From an uncultured Veillonellaceae bacterium (lineage in GTDB: Bacteria > Bacillota > Negativicutes > Selenomonadales > Selenomonadaceae), in NCBI GenBank assembly GCA_900314825.1, contig OMWS01000029.1:1-58248 (forward strand): a stretch of DNA of 58,248 nt, in the 5' to 3' direction. Position numbers and translations under genes: made by a program. Positions within the stretch are counted from its first letter, which is position 1, and each line of letters opens with the position of its first letter. Shown here one piece after another: positions 19,259 to 27,859 of the stretch. The notes beneath the pieces were generated by a model that worked only from the letters and a program-made list of their open reading frames with translations, was not told where the DNA came from and made no database searches.

Positions 19259-20359
19259 TCACGCGAGCACGCCCGCCATCGCAGCGCGCACGACCGCTTC
19301 CGGCACGTCATCTTTCACGACGGTGTGGCCGATCTTGTCCATGAGCACCCAGTGTACTTTGCCGTTGACGGTCTTCTTGTCGTGGAAAATATTCTGGTAC
19401 ATCGCATCGACCGTGCAGCCTTCCGCTTTTGTCGGCAGGCCGAGGCGCTCGATGAGCGCGACGACGCGCGCTTGCGTCGCCTCGTCCACGAGGCCGAGGC
19501 GGCGGCTGATGTCCGTCGCGCCGACCATGCCGATGGCGACGGCTTCCCCATGATTGTAGCGGGTGTAGCCGGTCTCCTGCTCGATGGCATGCGCCATCGT
19601 ATGACCGAAGTTCAAGATGCGCCGCAGGCCGGCCTCTTTTTCATCCTGGCTGACGACGGCCGCCTTGATCTCGCACGAGCGCGCGATCATATGGATGGCC
19701 GCCTCGGGCGCGAGCGCCAGCACGTCGCCAAGATGCTGTTCGAGGAACGCGAAGAACGCCGCATCGTAAATGATGCCGTATTTCACGATTTCGCCGAGTC
19801 CCGTCGCGATCTCGCGCTGCGGCAGCGTCGTCATGAGATCGAGGTCGATGAAGACGGCGTCCGGCTGGTAAAAGCAGCCGATGAGGTTCTTACCGAGCGC
19901 GTGATCGACGGCCACTTTGCCGCCGACACTCGAATCAACCTGCGCGAGGAGGCTCGTCGGCAGCTGCACGAATGGCACGCCGCGCATATACGTGCTCGCA
20001 ACGAAGCCCGCGAGATCGCCGACGACGCCGCCGCCCAGCGCGAAGACGGGGGACCTCCGGTCGAGCCCGTGCTCGATGATGCAGGTGTAAATCGCTTCAG
20101 CAACCGCAAGCGTCTTCGAGCTCTCGCCGGCAGGGATGGAATAAATGACGGGATGGAGCCCTGCCTCCGTGAGCAGCGCCGCGATTTGTTCCGCATACAG
20201 CGGCTTGACATGGCTGTCGGTCACGAGCAGCGCTTTTTCGGAATATCCTTTGCTGCGCACGAAATCGATGATCGCCTTGCCGAGCTTGCGACCGATGACG
20301 ATGTCATAGCTATCCGCCCCAAGCTCGACGCGCACGATGCGCTGTCCGTCCTCATTCAT
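19259..20359 (-). CDS. aroB: 3-dehydroquinate synthase
   Basis: Second step of the shikimate pathway. 366 residues; NAD and metal-site regions ALGGGVVGDLAGFVA, QLPTSLLAQVDSSVGGK and LNFGHTMAHAIE are intact. Start ATG 20359 follows a GGGGAGGGG stretch and overlaps the aroK end by 8 nt. Confidence 0.96.
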   Translation of the reverse strand: MNEDGQRIVRVELGADSYDIVIGRKLGKAIIDFVRSKGYSEKALLVTDSHVKPLYAEQIAALLTEAGLHPVIYSIPAGESSKTLAVAEAIYTCIIEHGLDRRSPVFALGGGVVGDLAGFVASTYMRGVPFVQLPTSLLAQVDSSVGGKVAVDHALGKNLIGCFYQPDAVFIDLDLMTTLPQREIATGLGEIVKYGIIYDAAFFAFLEQHLGDVLALAPEAAIHMIARSCEIKAAVVSQDEKEAGLRRILNFGHTMAHAIEQETGYTRYNHGEAVAIGMVGATDISRRLGLVDEATQARVVALIERLGLPTKAEGCTVDAMYQNIFHDKKTVNGKVHWVLMDKIGHTVVKDDVPEAVVRAAMAGVLA

Positions 20360-20882
20360 GTAAGAGTCCCCTCCCCCGCAGGAATTTTACGATGTCGTCG
20401 ACAACGAGGAGCGGCGACCAATCGCTCGTGTCGACCGTATAATCGGCGCCTTTGTAAAGCGCGGCGCGTTCTTTCATCAACGCTTCGATGGCGGCACGCC
20501 GGTCACCCGCGTCCCGGCCGTCGAGCACGGGGCGCTCGCCGCGCGTCGCCGTGCGCGAGAGGATCGTGTCGACATCGGCCGTGAGGCAGACAACGACGCC
20601 ATGCGCGCGCAAGGCATCCATATTCGCGGCGTTCTTTACGACGCCGCCGCCCGTCGCGATGACTGTGTTGCGGCGCTCGGCCGCTTTCAAGACGGCCTCC
20701 CGCTCCCGCGCGCGGAATCCATTCTCGCCAAATTGCTCGAAAATCTGCGGGATCGTCATGCCCGCAGCAGTCTCGATGGCTTCATCGAGGTCGAGGAACG
20801 AAAAGCCGAGGCGGCTGGCGAGCGTCTTGCCCGTGCTCGTCTTGCCCGTGCCCATGAAACCGATCAGGACGATGTTCTTCAT
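20352..20882 (-). CDS. aroK: Shikimate kinase
   Basis: 176 residues. Walker A GFMGTGKTSTGK (7-18), shikimate-binding DLDEAIE and the GGG motif (ATGGGVV) are present, plus the lid Arg region RTATRGERPVLDG. Lies between aroC and aroB with 3-nt spacing on one side and 8-nt overlap on the other. Confidence 0.95.
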   Translation of the reverse strand: MKNIVLIGFMGTGKTSTGKTLASRLGFSFLDLDEAIETAAGMTIPQIFEQFGENGFRAREREAVLKAAERRNTVIATGGGVVKNAANMDALRAHGVVVCLTADVDTILSRTATRGERPVLDGRDAGDRRAAIEALMKERAALYKGADYTVDTSDWSPLLVVDDIVKFLRGRGLLHE

Positions 20883-20885
20883 GGT

Positions 20886-22055
20886 TCACCACGCCTTTTC
20901 TACGCGTTCTGTGTACGCTTGGACTGCTGCCAGCACATCGACCATCGCATCGCCGCCAAACTTCTCGATGACGGCCTCAGCCAGTACGAACGCGACCATC
21001 GCCTCGCCGACGACGGACGCCGCCGAGACAGCGCAGGCGTCGCTGCGTTCCTTGCAAGCGAGCACCGGCGCTTTCTTTGCGACATCGACGGAATGAAGCG
21101 GCTGCATGAGCGTCGGGATCGGCTTCATGACCGCACGCACGACGACGGGTTCGCCATTCGTCATGCCGCCTTCGAGGCCGCCCGCGTTGTTTGTCTTGCG
21201 ATAGACATGCATGCCGTCGATGTACATCTCATCATGCATCTGGCTGCCAGGCGCCTCCGCATACTGGAAGCCGGCGCCGATCTCGACGCCCTTGATGGCC
21301 TGGATGGACATCATCGCGCCTGCGAGCCGCGCGTCGAGGCGGCGGTCCCACTGGATATGCGAACCGAGGCCGAGCGGCACGCCACGCGCGATCACTTCGA
21401 ACGTGCCGCCAAGCGTATCGCCCGCGGCCATCGCCTCACGGATGCGCGCTTTCATGCGGTCCTCTGCGTCTTTGTCATAGCAATTGAGCCCGTCGGGGTC
21501 GAGCGGCGCGTCCGTGCCGAGGATGTTGTCCCTGTCAATCTTTGACGGATCGATCGCCACACCGCCGATCTTCGTGACCTGCGAGACGACCTCGATGCCG
21601 AGCGCGCGCAAGAATCCCTTGCAGACGCCGCCGACCGCGACGCGCATCGTCGTCTCACGGGCGCTCGAGCGTTCGAGGATGTCACGGATATCCTTGCGCG
21701 CATATTTTTTGTAGCCTGTGAGATCGGCATGTCCCGGCCGCGCAGCGGTCACAGCCTCGCCGGCGGGCGCTCCGAACGCCGCCATGCGATCCGTCCAATG
21801 CTCGAAATCGCGATTCACGACGCGGAGCGTCACGGGACCGCCGAGCGTCTCGCCGAAGCGCACGCCGGAGAGGATATCGACATGATCCTTCTCGATCTTC
21901 ATGCGGCCGCCGCGCCCATAGCCCTGCTGCCGCCGCGCCAGATCGCGATCGATGCGCGCAAGGTCGAGCGAGAGTCCGGCTGGCAATCCTTCGAGAATCG
22001 CCGTGAGACACGGGCCGTGCGATTCGCCCGCCGTCAGAAAACGTAAGCTGCTCAT
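20886..22055 (-). CDS. aroC: Chorismate synthase
   Basis: Last step of the shikimate pathway; needs reduced FMN. 389 residues with the family signatures GESHGPCLTAILEGLPAGL, RPGHADLTGYKKY and RSSARETTMRVAVGG. ATG 22055 is chosen because GAGGTGG lies 6 nt upstream; GTG 22064 would start within that site. First gene of aroC-aroK-aroB, with its own promoter. Confidence 0.96.
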   Translation of the reverse strand: MSSLRFLTAGESHGPCLTAILEGLPAGLSLDLARIDRDLARRQQGYGRGGRMKIEKDHVDILSGVRFGETLGGPVTLRVVNRDFEHWTDRMAAFGAPAGEAVTAARPGHADLTGYKKYARKDIRDILERSSARETTMRVAVGGVCKGFLRALGIEVVSQVTKIGGVAIDPSKIDRDNILGTDAPLDPDGLNCYDKDAEDRMKARIREAMAAGDTLGGTFEVIARGVPLGLGSHIQWDRRLDARLAGAMMSIQAIKGVEIGAGFQYAEAPGSQMHDEMYIDGMHVYRKTNNAGGLEGGMTNGEPVVVRAVMKPIPTLMQPLHSVDVAKKAPVLACKERSDACAVSAASVVGEAMVAFVLAEAVIEKFGGDAMVDVLAAVQAYTERVEKAW

Positions 22056-22088
22056 CGTTGCCACCTCATTGTTTGCAATATGGTTTCC

Positions 22089-22117
22089 ATTTTAAAATAG
22101 TTGTGCGTGAAAATCAA
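22089..22117 (-). promoter_or_regulatory. Promoter of the aroCKB operon
   Basis: Minus strand: TTGATT, 17-nt spacer, TAAAAT, in the 68-nt gap between the last pilus gene and aroC. The aro genes therefore need not depend on the pilus promoter. Confidence 0.7.
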
Positions 22118-22123
22118 GAGCAG

Positions 22124-22675
22124 CTATTTCTCTTGCGAGATGTCTTTCCCCGCGGCAAAGACCGAAAGCACGAGCGTCGCCGTGAGCGGTTCCCCTGGGT
22201 TTCCCGCTTTGAGCGAAAGCTCGCGCACGTTCACGAAGCGGCCGCCGGCTTTCTGTGCATCGAGTCCCTGGAGAAATTCCATCAACTGAAAATAATCGCC
22301 GGAGACCTTGACCGTCACGGAGCATTCCTGCAACCCATCGGCACGGCCGAGCGTTTCTCCTGGCTTCACGCCGAGAAGCATAAGATGATGTGCAAAAGCC
22401 AAACGTTCGATACTGCCGAGAAATGTACTCTGCTCCATCGTTTCTGGCAGCGCCTCCTCTAGGAACGCGTGCCGCTTTTTCTGTTCCGCTTGCCGGGCGG
22501 CGGCGCTGCTGTTTTTGTAATTCTGCACGTCGATGAGCATGGCGTGCGCCTTCTGGCTTTCCGCTTGCCAGCCAGCTGTCGCCACGCGCATGGGGGTATG
22601 AAAAAAGAACCACCAGACAGCGGACGCTGCGAGCATCAGCGCAAGCACCAGCCCTGCTTTCGTGCGTTCCTTCAT
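22124..22675 (-). CDS. PilO-like pilus assembly protein
   Basis: 183 residues: one transmembrane helix (about 8-26), a coiled-coil stretch (about 35-75, rich in Glu/Gln/Ala) and a ferredoxin-like C-terminal domain with VSGDYFQLMEFLQGL. This matches PilO/GspM, an inner-membrane scaffold that pairs with PilN. ATG 22675 is favoured since GAGGA lies 6 nt upstream. Last gene of the pilus operon, just before the aro promoter. Confidence 0.75.
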   Translation of the reverse strand: MKERTKAGLVLALMLAASAVWWFFFHTPMRVATAGWQAESQKAHAMLIDVQNYKNSSAAARQAEQKKRHAFLEEALPETMEQSTFLGSIERLAFAHHLMLLGVKPGETLGRADGLQECSVTVKVSGDYFQLMEFLQGLDAQKAGGRFVNVRELSLKAGNPGEPLTATLVLSVFAAGKDISQEK

Positions 22676-22692
22676 CCGCATTCCTCAATTCT

Positions 22693-23925
22693 TCATTGGT
22701 CTTCATGGGCAGGAAGCTCCACTTCCATGGAAAAATGAACAGCTTCACCTTCATCGTCCGCCGAACGTGAAGCGTCAAGAAGCGTTGGACCGCTCGGGAA
22801 AAATGCGCGGTCACGTTCGAATCCCTGCAAATAATCGGACAGCGCATCAAACGTGACCGCCTGCCCTGCAAGCTCCATGGCTTTCCCCTGCTTCATCACA
22901 ATCGCATCGAGGCGGACGCCATCCACGTTCCGCCGGCCGAGGTGGATGAGCACGGCAGAGACAGGGGCACGTTCTTCCGTCAATTGCCGCAGTGCGTTCT
23001 CTCGTTTCTCCGTCCATTGCTCTTCCGCACGCTCGTCCTTCATTCGCTCTGCATCATTTCCGAGCAAGGCGAGTTGTGCTTGCAAAGTCTGTGCTTCCTG
23101 TCGTGCGCCATACCAAGAAACACCATCCCACGCGGAAAGCCCCGCAAGAACCGTGAGCCAAAGAGCAGCTATCACAAGCGCCACGCGACCGTATGCGATC
23201 TCCGAAAGCGCAAACGAGCGCAAGGGAAAGATGCGCCCGCATTCATCAATCGCTTGCGCCATCAGCGCCGGACCATATATTGCCAGACTGTACGTTTCAT
23301 TCCAGTCATGAAACGCGCCATCGCTTCCCAAAAGGGCTTCACCAATGCGCAAGTGTTTACTGCCCCACGACAGGCGGTCGCCCGCGCAAAGCAAACAAAA
23401 TCCTGCGGGAGGCGCAGCGATTCCCCAGAGCTCGACGCCAGCCTCGGCAAACGTTTTTTGCAAGGCTTCCGCATCGGAGGTGTCGAGTACGGAAATCGTC
23501 TGACGCCCATCCGCCTGCGCGAGAACGGAAAAAAATGCATCTGGTTCGCGATGCAACTGGCGCGCAGCTTCATAATGCGCCATCTGTTGCGCTTCTTCCG
23601 CCGGCACACTGGACGGCAAGTCCGCATCGAAGCTTTCGATGTTCCCCTCATCTAGCGCGAACACAACTGGGACGCCGTTCCAGCCCGCGCGTGACAACAA
23701 GACGGCCGTTTTTTCCGCAATGGCTTGCTGCCAAGCATCCTCTTCTGCTTGCAACATCACGCATGCGAGCATTGCGACTTCAAATGCCGGTTCTTTTGTC
23801 TGTTCTTTGCGTTCCAATCCTGCCACATAGAGCATGCCTTCGTGATAAGCAACGCCTGCCATGCGATCGACATGGTTCTGCAACCGCCCGCGCACGTCAT
23901 CAAGGAGTCCATCCAAGCCAAACAT
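22693..23925 (-). CDS. PilM-PilN-like fused (GspL-like) assembly protein
   Basis: 410 residues in the GspL layout: a soluble N-terminal region (1-245), one transmembrane helix (247-265) and a periplasmic part with a coiled coil (about 275-320) and a small alpha/beta domain (LRQLTEERAPVSAVLIHL, then VRLDAIVMKQGKAMELAGQA), as in PilN. The N-terminal part has weak resemblance to actin-like PilM and lacks a clear ATP motif, so it may be a degenerate version. ATG 23925 has GAGGAGGG upstream. It overlaps the preceding minor pilin gene by 26 nt and is followed by the PilO-like gene. Confidence 0.7.
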   Translation of the reverse strand: MFGLDGLLDDVRGRLQNHVDRMAGVAYHEGMLYVAGLERKEQTKEPAFEVAMLACVMLQAEEDAWQQAIAEKTAVLLSRAGWNGVPVVFALDEGNIESFDADLPSSVPAEEAQQMAHYEAARQLHREPDAFFSVLAQADGRQTISVLDTSDAEALQKTFAEAGVELWGIAAPPAGFCLLCAGDRLSWGSKHLRIGEALLGSDGAFHDWNETYSLAIYGPALMAQAIDECGRIFPLRSFALSEIAYGRVALVIAALWLTVLAGLSAWDGVSWYGARQEAQTLQAQLALLGNDAERMKDERAEEQWTEKRENALRQLTEERAPVSAVLIHLGRRNVDGVRLDAIVMKQGKAMELAGQAVTFDALSDYLQGFERDRAFFPSGPTLLDASRSADDEGEAVHFSMEVELPAHEDQ

Positions 23926-24346
23926 AATGGTCGCCCTCCTCTGATTTTTGCAAGCGTGCCCGTACGCGCTGATATTCTTTCGTCGAAAACCGCCGTCCTG
24001 TCGGCTCCATCGAGGCTGTGGCCGAGACAATCAATTCGCCTTGCTCCCAGTATGCGATGACGCGGCACGAGATGTCATCACCAGACGTCTCTTCAGATAA
24101 TGTCACATGTTCTGTCCATTGACGATCATCCATGTGTGCCCGTTCACCGCCACGTTCAAATGTAACGGCCTCGCGCTCCACCGCACTTTTCGCCGCGAGC
24201 CGCAGCCGCACTTCGTCTTCATAGCGCTGCGAAGCCGTCGCATCATTCCGCACGGCATAGAAAAGTCCTGCGCTGCCAAGCATCATGACGCCGAGCAGGA
24301 CGATGCCGAGGAGCGAGCTCACGCCCTGCTCTCCGAGATGCTTCAT
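23900..24346 (-). CDS. PilX/GspK-like minor pseudopilin
   Basis: 148 residues. The N-terminus GEQG followed by VSSLLGIVLLGVMMLGSAG looks like a class III prepilin signal with Gly at -1, though position +5 is Leu rather than Glu, as in PilX/GspK-type minor pilins. A soluble domain of about 115 residues follows with no recognised fold. Ribosome site GGAGG 7 nt before ATG 24346; starts within the end of the previous gene. Confidence 0.65.
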   Translation of the reverse strand: MKHLGEQGVSSLLGIVLLGVMMLGSAGLFYAVRNDATASQRYEDEVRLRLAAKSAVEREAVTFERGGERAHMDDRQWTEHVTLSEETSGDDISCRVIAYWEQGELIVSATASMEPTGRRFSTKEYQRVRARLQKSEEGDHYVWLGWTP

Positions 24347-24849
24347 CGCGCTGCCTCCAAGGCGAACTCCGCCGTCTGCCGGTAGACGTGTCCTGTGCGC
24401 TGGGATCGCCCGGAGAGGACAATGTGCAGACAGCCTTTCCGCAATTCTTCGGCGCGGAATTCCTCAATCGTCACATCGCCAAGCTCGCTTTCGCCCGTGA
24501 GCGGCTGGAGCACGGTTTCTCGCGAACGACAGAGTTTCGTGCGTGCGCCGTCACTGCGCGTGCCATACGTGACGCCGCGCCCGCCGCCGGCATCCACGCG
24601 CGCTTTCTGGAATGCCAGCCGGTGGCTGCCGCTGCTGTCATGCACGGAGAACGCCATGGATTCTTCCGCATCTGCTGTGATCATGCGAAGCGCATCGTCG
24701 ATTTCCTGGTGAAGTTCCATGTCCGCACGCTCCGTCATTGTCATCTTCATGAACGAGAGGAACACGAACCCCATCGCGACCAGTGCTGCCGTCACGAGCG
24801 AGAGGCCGAGGCCGGCCGCGTAAAAACCGCGTTCGTCATGAAGCATCAT
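24343..24849 (-). CDS. PilW-like minor pseudopilin
   Basis: 168 residues beginning MMLHDERG then FYAAGLGLSLVTAALVAMGF, a prepilin-type leader (Gly at -1, Phe at +1) without Glu at +5. The rest is a mixed, Arg-rich soluble domain with GGGRGVTYG and TIEEFRAEEL. ATG 24849 follows a GGTGG ribosome site; 59 further upstream in-frame codons belong to the overlap with the previous gene. Position third in a set of four minor-pilin genes suggests PilW/ComGF/GspJ type. Confidence 0.65.
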   Translation of the reverse strand: MMLHDERGFYAAGLGLSLVTAALVAMGFVFLSFMKMTMTERADMELHQEIDDALRMITADAEESMAFSVHDSSGSHRLAFQKARVDAGGGRGVTYGTRSDGARTKLCRSRETVLQPLTGESELGDVTIEEFRAEELRKGCLHIVLSGRSQRTGHVYRQTAEFALEAAR

Positions 24850-25234
24850 GCTGCGCCACCCACCTCTCAAAATGAACTTCTTTCGAGGCTCCGCCCTCCT
24901 GCCACACGATCCGCACGGTGAGCGCATACCCGCGCGCTCCGTCTTTTTGCGCTGTCCCCGTGATCTCATACGTTGTCTGACGATCGCGAAGATCGTCTGC
25001 GGGCCCCAGCCAGCCATAAGAACCATCCGCGAGGCTGCCGTCCCGTGCGCGGAGCGCGAGCTCTGTGAGTTCCTGCTCGGCGAGGAAGATCGCCGTTGTC
25101 CGGCCGCCTTCCATGCGCACGATGGACGCTGCGTGACGCGGCAACGCCAAGAACGCCGTCATCGCGACGAGCAGCAGGCCGAGGATTGATGCCTCCCAAA
25201 ATAGGAATCCGTTCTCATGGCGTTTTTTGCTCAT
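24836..25234 (-). CDS. PilV-like minor pseudopilin
   Basis: 132 residues. A clear prepilin signal: RHENG, then FLFWEASILGLLLVAMTAF with Glu at +5. The soluble part includes AIFLAEQELTELALRARDG, typical of PilV/GspI-class proteins, where AxxLAxxQ follows the helix. ATG 25234 lies behind GGAGGG and overlaps the previous gene by 20 nt. Confidence 0.72.
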   Translation of the reverse strand: MSKKRHENGFLFWEASILGLLLVAMTAFLALPRHAASIVRMEGGRTTAIFLAEQELTELALRARDGSLADGSYGWLGPADDLRDRQTTYEITGTAQKDGARGYALTVRIVWQEGGASKEVHFERWVAQHDAS

Positions 25235-25742
25235 CGATGCCCTCCACGCGGATGCGCCCGACGCTGTCGAGGATGATCTTTTTCCCGTCTGCCCGTTCGC
25301 CGTCGTAATAAATGTAAATCGTCGTCGGATTCGTCGTGCCGCCATTGCGGCCAAAGCGGATACGCCCCGGAATATTTGCGCGGATCGTCAACATCGAAGG
25401 GAACGCATGACGCAGCAGCCGGCTCGATGTCGGCAGATGCTGCTCGTGCGTTTTCCGCCAGATCATATACGCATGTTCTGCCTCCCGGATCTCAAGTTCC
25501 GGCACGGCATCATTCCATTCATGATCCACCGTCTCTTCCACAGGATAGACGGAAGATGTGCGCGTCATCTGCTGCAGGAGGCGCAAATCACTCAGAAGGC
25601 AATCTGTTTCCTGCTGGACGATGGCCGCATGCTGCCACCGGAGCGCTCGCGGCAACACGAGGGCCGTGCCCATGCCGATGGCGAGCACAAAGATCAACAC
25701 GACCGTCAGTGCGAATCCATCTTGACCATGTGTTGCCTTCAC
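25215..25742 (-). CDS. GspH/FimT-like minor pseudopilin
   Basis: 175 residues beginning near HGQDG then FALTVVLIFVLAIGMG, a prepilin-like leader with Gly at -1 and Val at +5. The soluble domain ends with TIYIYYDGERADG and IILDSVGRIRVEG, a beta pattern seen in GspH/FimT C-termini (repeated Gly strands). GTG 25742 forms GTGA with the prepilin peptidase stop, suggesting coupling; GTG 25751 is also in frame. Confidence 0.65.
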   Translation of the reverse strand: MKATHGQDGFALTVVLIFVLAIGMGTALVLPRALRWQHAAIVQQETDCLLSDLRLLQQMTRTSSVYPVEETVDHEWNDAVPELEIREAEHAYMIWRKTHEQHLPTSSRLLRHAFPSMLTIRANIPGRIRFGRNGGTTNPTTIYIYYDGERADGKKIILDSVGRIRVEGIDEQKTP

Positions 25743-26224
25743 CAAAACCACGCCTCATACAGTTGCGTTAGCGTCTCTCCAAAGAATACGCCAACGATGC
25801 CGCCCATTGCGAGGAACGGGCCGAAGGGCAGCTTCGTCCGTTTCCCGCGGCTCACGAAAAACTGTCCGATTCCCCAGAGACTTCCCAGCAAGAACGCGAC
25901 AAAAAGCGCGGGAAAAATGCCATCGAGCCCCGTCCAGATGCCGAGCGCGGCCGCGAGTTTCACATCGCCGCCGCCCAGGCCGCCCCGGCTCAAAAGACGC
26001 ACGAGAAAGAGCAGCCCGCCGCCGATCAGCGCCCCCATCCAGGCGGAAAGCGGCGGGGACAGCCGGCCAGCCAGCACCATGACGACGCCGCTGAGCGCGA
26101 GCGGGAACACGAAACGATCATAGAGCATCCCGTCGCGCACGTCATCGAGGGAAAGCCGCAAGAGCAGTCCAAAAAAGGCCAGGAATCCTATGACATCGAG
26201 AATCTTCATCGGCATGAATGTCAT
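25739..26224 (-). CDS. Prepilin peptidase (short form)
   Basis: Aspartic membrane protease that removes prepilin leaders. 161 residues and about six hydrophobic segments. The two catalytic Asp motifs are visible: one in LSLDDVRDGML and one in GGGDVKLAAALG. The Cys-rich N-terminal methylase domain of classic PilD is absent, so pilin N-methylation would need another protein or does not occur. ATG 26224 overlaps the stop of the major pseudopilin gene (ATGA). Confidence 0.88.
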   Translation of the reverse strand: MTFMPMKILDVIGFLAFFGLLLRLSLDDVRDGMLYDRFVFPLALSGVVMVLAGRLSPPLSAWMGALIGGGLLFLVRLLSRGGLGGGDVKLAAALGIWTGLDGIFPALFVAFLLGSLWGIGQFFVSRGKRTKLPFGPFLAMGGIVGVFFGETLTQLYEAWFW

Positions 26225-26625
26225 TGCTTCGCCCCTGGCAACAAATCATCCGACGTGTAGCTGCCGAGCGTCGCGCGGATGCCATCCGTTCCCTTGTCGG
26301 ACAGCGTATAGGAAGCTTCCGTCACGTTTTCTTCGCTGCTTCCGACGACGATCGTGCTGCCCTGCGGCGGCTTGACCTTGTCTATGCTGCGCACATAATC
26401 GGAAAGATCCGTGATTGCTTTTGGCGGCGTGCCCTTTTCCGTCTCGTACATCACGACGGCGGCATCGAGCGTCTGGAGGTCGGCGATCACGCGCTGCGTC
26501 CGGCTGACCGCCATGACATGCGCTGCTTTCGGCACAGCCGCCGCAGCAATCAAACCGATGATCGTGACCGCCAAAAGGACTTCGATCAAAGAAAATCCGT
26601 GTTCATCGCGCAGATTCATTTTCAT
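26221..26625 (-). CDS. Major pseudopilin (GspG/ComGC-like)
   Basis: 134 residues with a textbook class III signal: EHG then FSLIEVLLAVTIIGLIAAAA, including Glu at +5. The soluble domain is short (about 95 residues) with YETEKGTPPKAITDL and a Gly/Thr-rich end, resembling GspG or ComGC. As the best prepilin in the operon it is probably the main fibre subunit. Confidence 0.85.
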   Translation of the reverse strand: MKMNLRDEHGFSLIEVLLAVTIIGLIAAAAVPKAAHVMAVSRTQRVIADLQTLDAAVVMYETEKGTPPKAITDLSDYVRSIDKVKPPQGSTIVVGSSEENVTEASYTLSDKGTDGIRATLGSYTSDDLLPGAKQ

Positions 26626-26655
26626 ACCGTATCTCCCCTTCCATGGAATCCAGCC

Positions 26656-27858
26656 TCAGAAAAACAGCGTCATCATATCGAGCCACGGCAGGGCGACCGC
26701 TGCGACAATCGTGCCGACAATGGCAAAAATGATGAGATACGCCGCCGGTTCCGCCATCGCTTGCAGACGCGACGCATGATGATCCGCCATCATTGCCGCG
26801 TAAGAGGCGCCTTCTTGAAACAATCCCGATAGCTTGCCGACCGTCTCGCCCGTCCGCAGGAGTTCATACAAAATGAACGGCATAGAGCGTTCGCTCGCGA
26901 ATATTTCCGTCAGCGAGAATCCCTGTCGGACGCTGTTCGCTGCCGCTTGCAGCCGCGCTTCGATATACTGGTTTCCCGCGATGCGGCTCGCCTGCTCGCA
27001 CGCTTCATCGAGCGGAATCGCGCAAGAGAGCAGGACGCTGAGCGCACGGAATGTCCTCATCCAGACGATCTCCCGCTGAAGCTGCCCGAAGACAGGAACG
27101 AAGAGCCGCAAGCGGTCGAGCGTTCGTCGGATGCGCGGACGCCGGGAAAGCCGAAAGATTCCAACGCATAAAACGAGCAACAAGGCCAACAACGCCATTC
27201 CATGTTCTTGTACAAACGTACTCCCATCAAGCAACAGCCGTGTCGGCAGCGGCAGCGCGGCATTCATGCTGAGGAACAGCGAGGCAAACGCCGGCAGTAC
27301 GACAATGGTCAAAAAACACGCGATGGCGGTGGTTTCTGCAAAAAGAATGGCAGGATACGCGAGCACGGTCTTCATTTTTTCACGGGCGCGGACGTCCTGT
27401 TCCATCCAATCGGCCAGCTGCTGCATCATTTCCGGCAAGCGGCCGGAAGATTCTCCGACTGCGACGACTTCCACGGCAAGCGGCGGAAAGATGTCCTCAT
27501 AGGAACGAAGCACCTCGGAAAACGGCTGTCCATGCTCGATGCCTTGCCGCAAGCCTGAGAGGAACTCCTTCTCGCGTCCCTGCCCATCGCCGATGAGTGC
27601 CGTCAAACTTTCATGAAGCTGCATGCCGGATTGGAGCAGCACGGCGAGCTGACGAAAGAGGAGGCCGGTCGGTATAGTGCGGCGATGCGAACCCATAGAA
27701 GGAAGCGACAGCGACCATATACGCGGCCGCGTGAGCTCGATGACGAACTGTCCTTGCTCCCGGATTTCGTCCAGCGCTTCTTGTTCCGTCGCCGCCGTCC
27801 ACGTCCCTTCGACGAGCTCGCCGTCCAGCGTGCGCGCACGGTAGGAAAACGTCACCAT
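26656..27858 (-). CDS. pilC: Type IV pilus/T2SS platform protein PilC/GspF
   Basis: 400-residue inner-membrane platform protein. Two repeated T2SSF domains (about 65-190 and 270-395): first has LLFRQLAVLLQSGMQLHESL, second has WMRTFRALSVLLSCAIPLDE and ends in transmembrane helices around AAYLIIFAIVGTIVAAVALP. ATG 27858 follows TTGGAGG and lies 1 nt after the pilT stop; the 16 extra upstream codons overlap pilT. Confidence 0.92.
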   Translation of the reverse strand: MVTFSYRARTLDGELVEGTWTAATEQEALDEIREQGQFVIELTRPRIWSLSLPSMGSHRRTIPTGLLFRQLAVLLQSGMQLHESLTALIGDGQGREKEFLSGLRQGIEHGQPFSEVLRSYEDIFPPLAVEVVAVGESSGRLPEMMQQLADWMEQDVRAREKMKTVLAYPAILFAETTAIACFLTIVVLPAFASLFLSMNAALPLPTRLLLDGSTFVQEHGMALLALLLVLCVGIFRLSRRPRIRRTLDRLRLFVPVFGQLQREIVWMRTFRALSVLLSCAIPLDEACEQASRIAGNQYIEARLQAAANSVRQGFSLTEIFASERSMPFILYELLRTGETVGKLSGLFQEGASYAAMMADHHASRLQAMAEPAAYLIIFAIVGTIVAAVALPWLDMMTLFF

Positions 27859-27859
27859 A

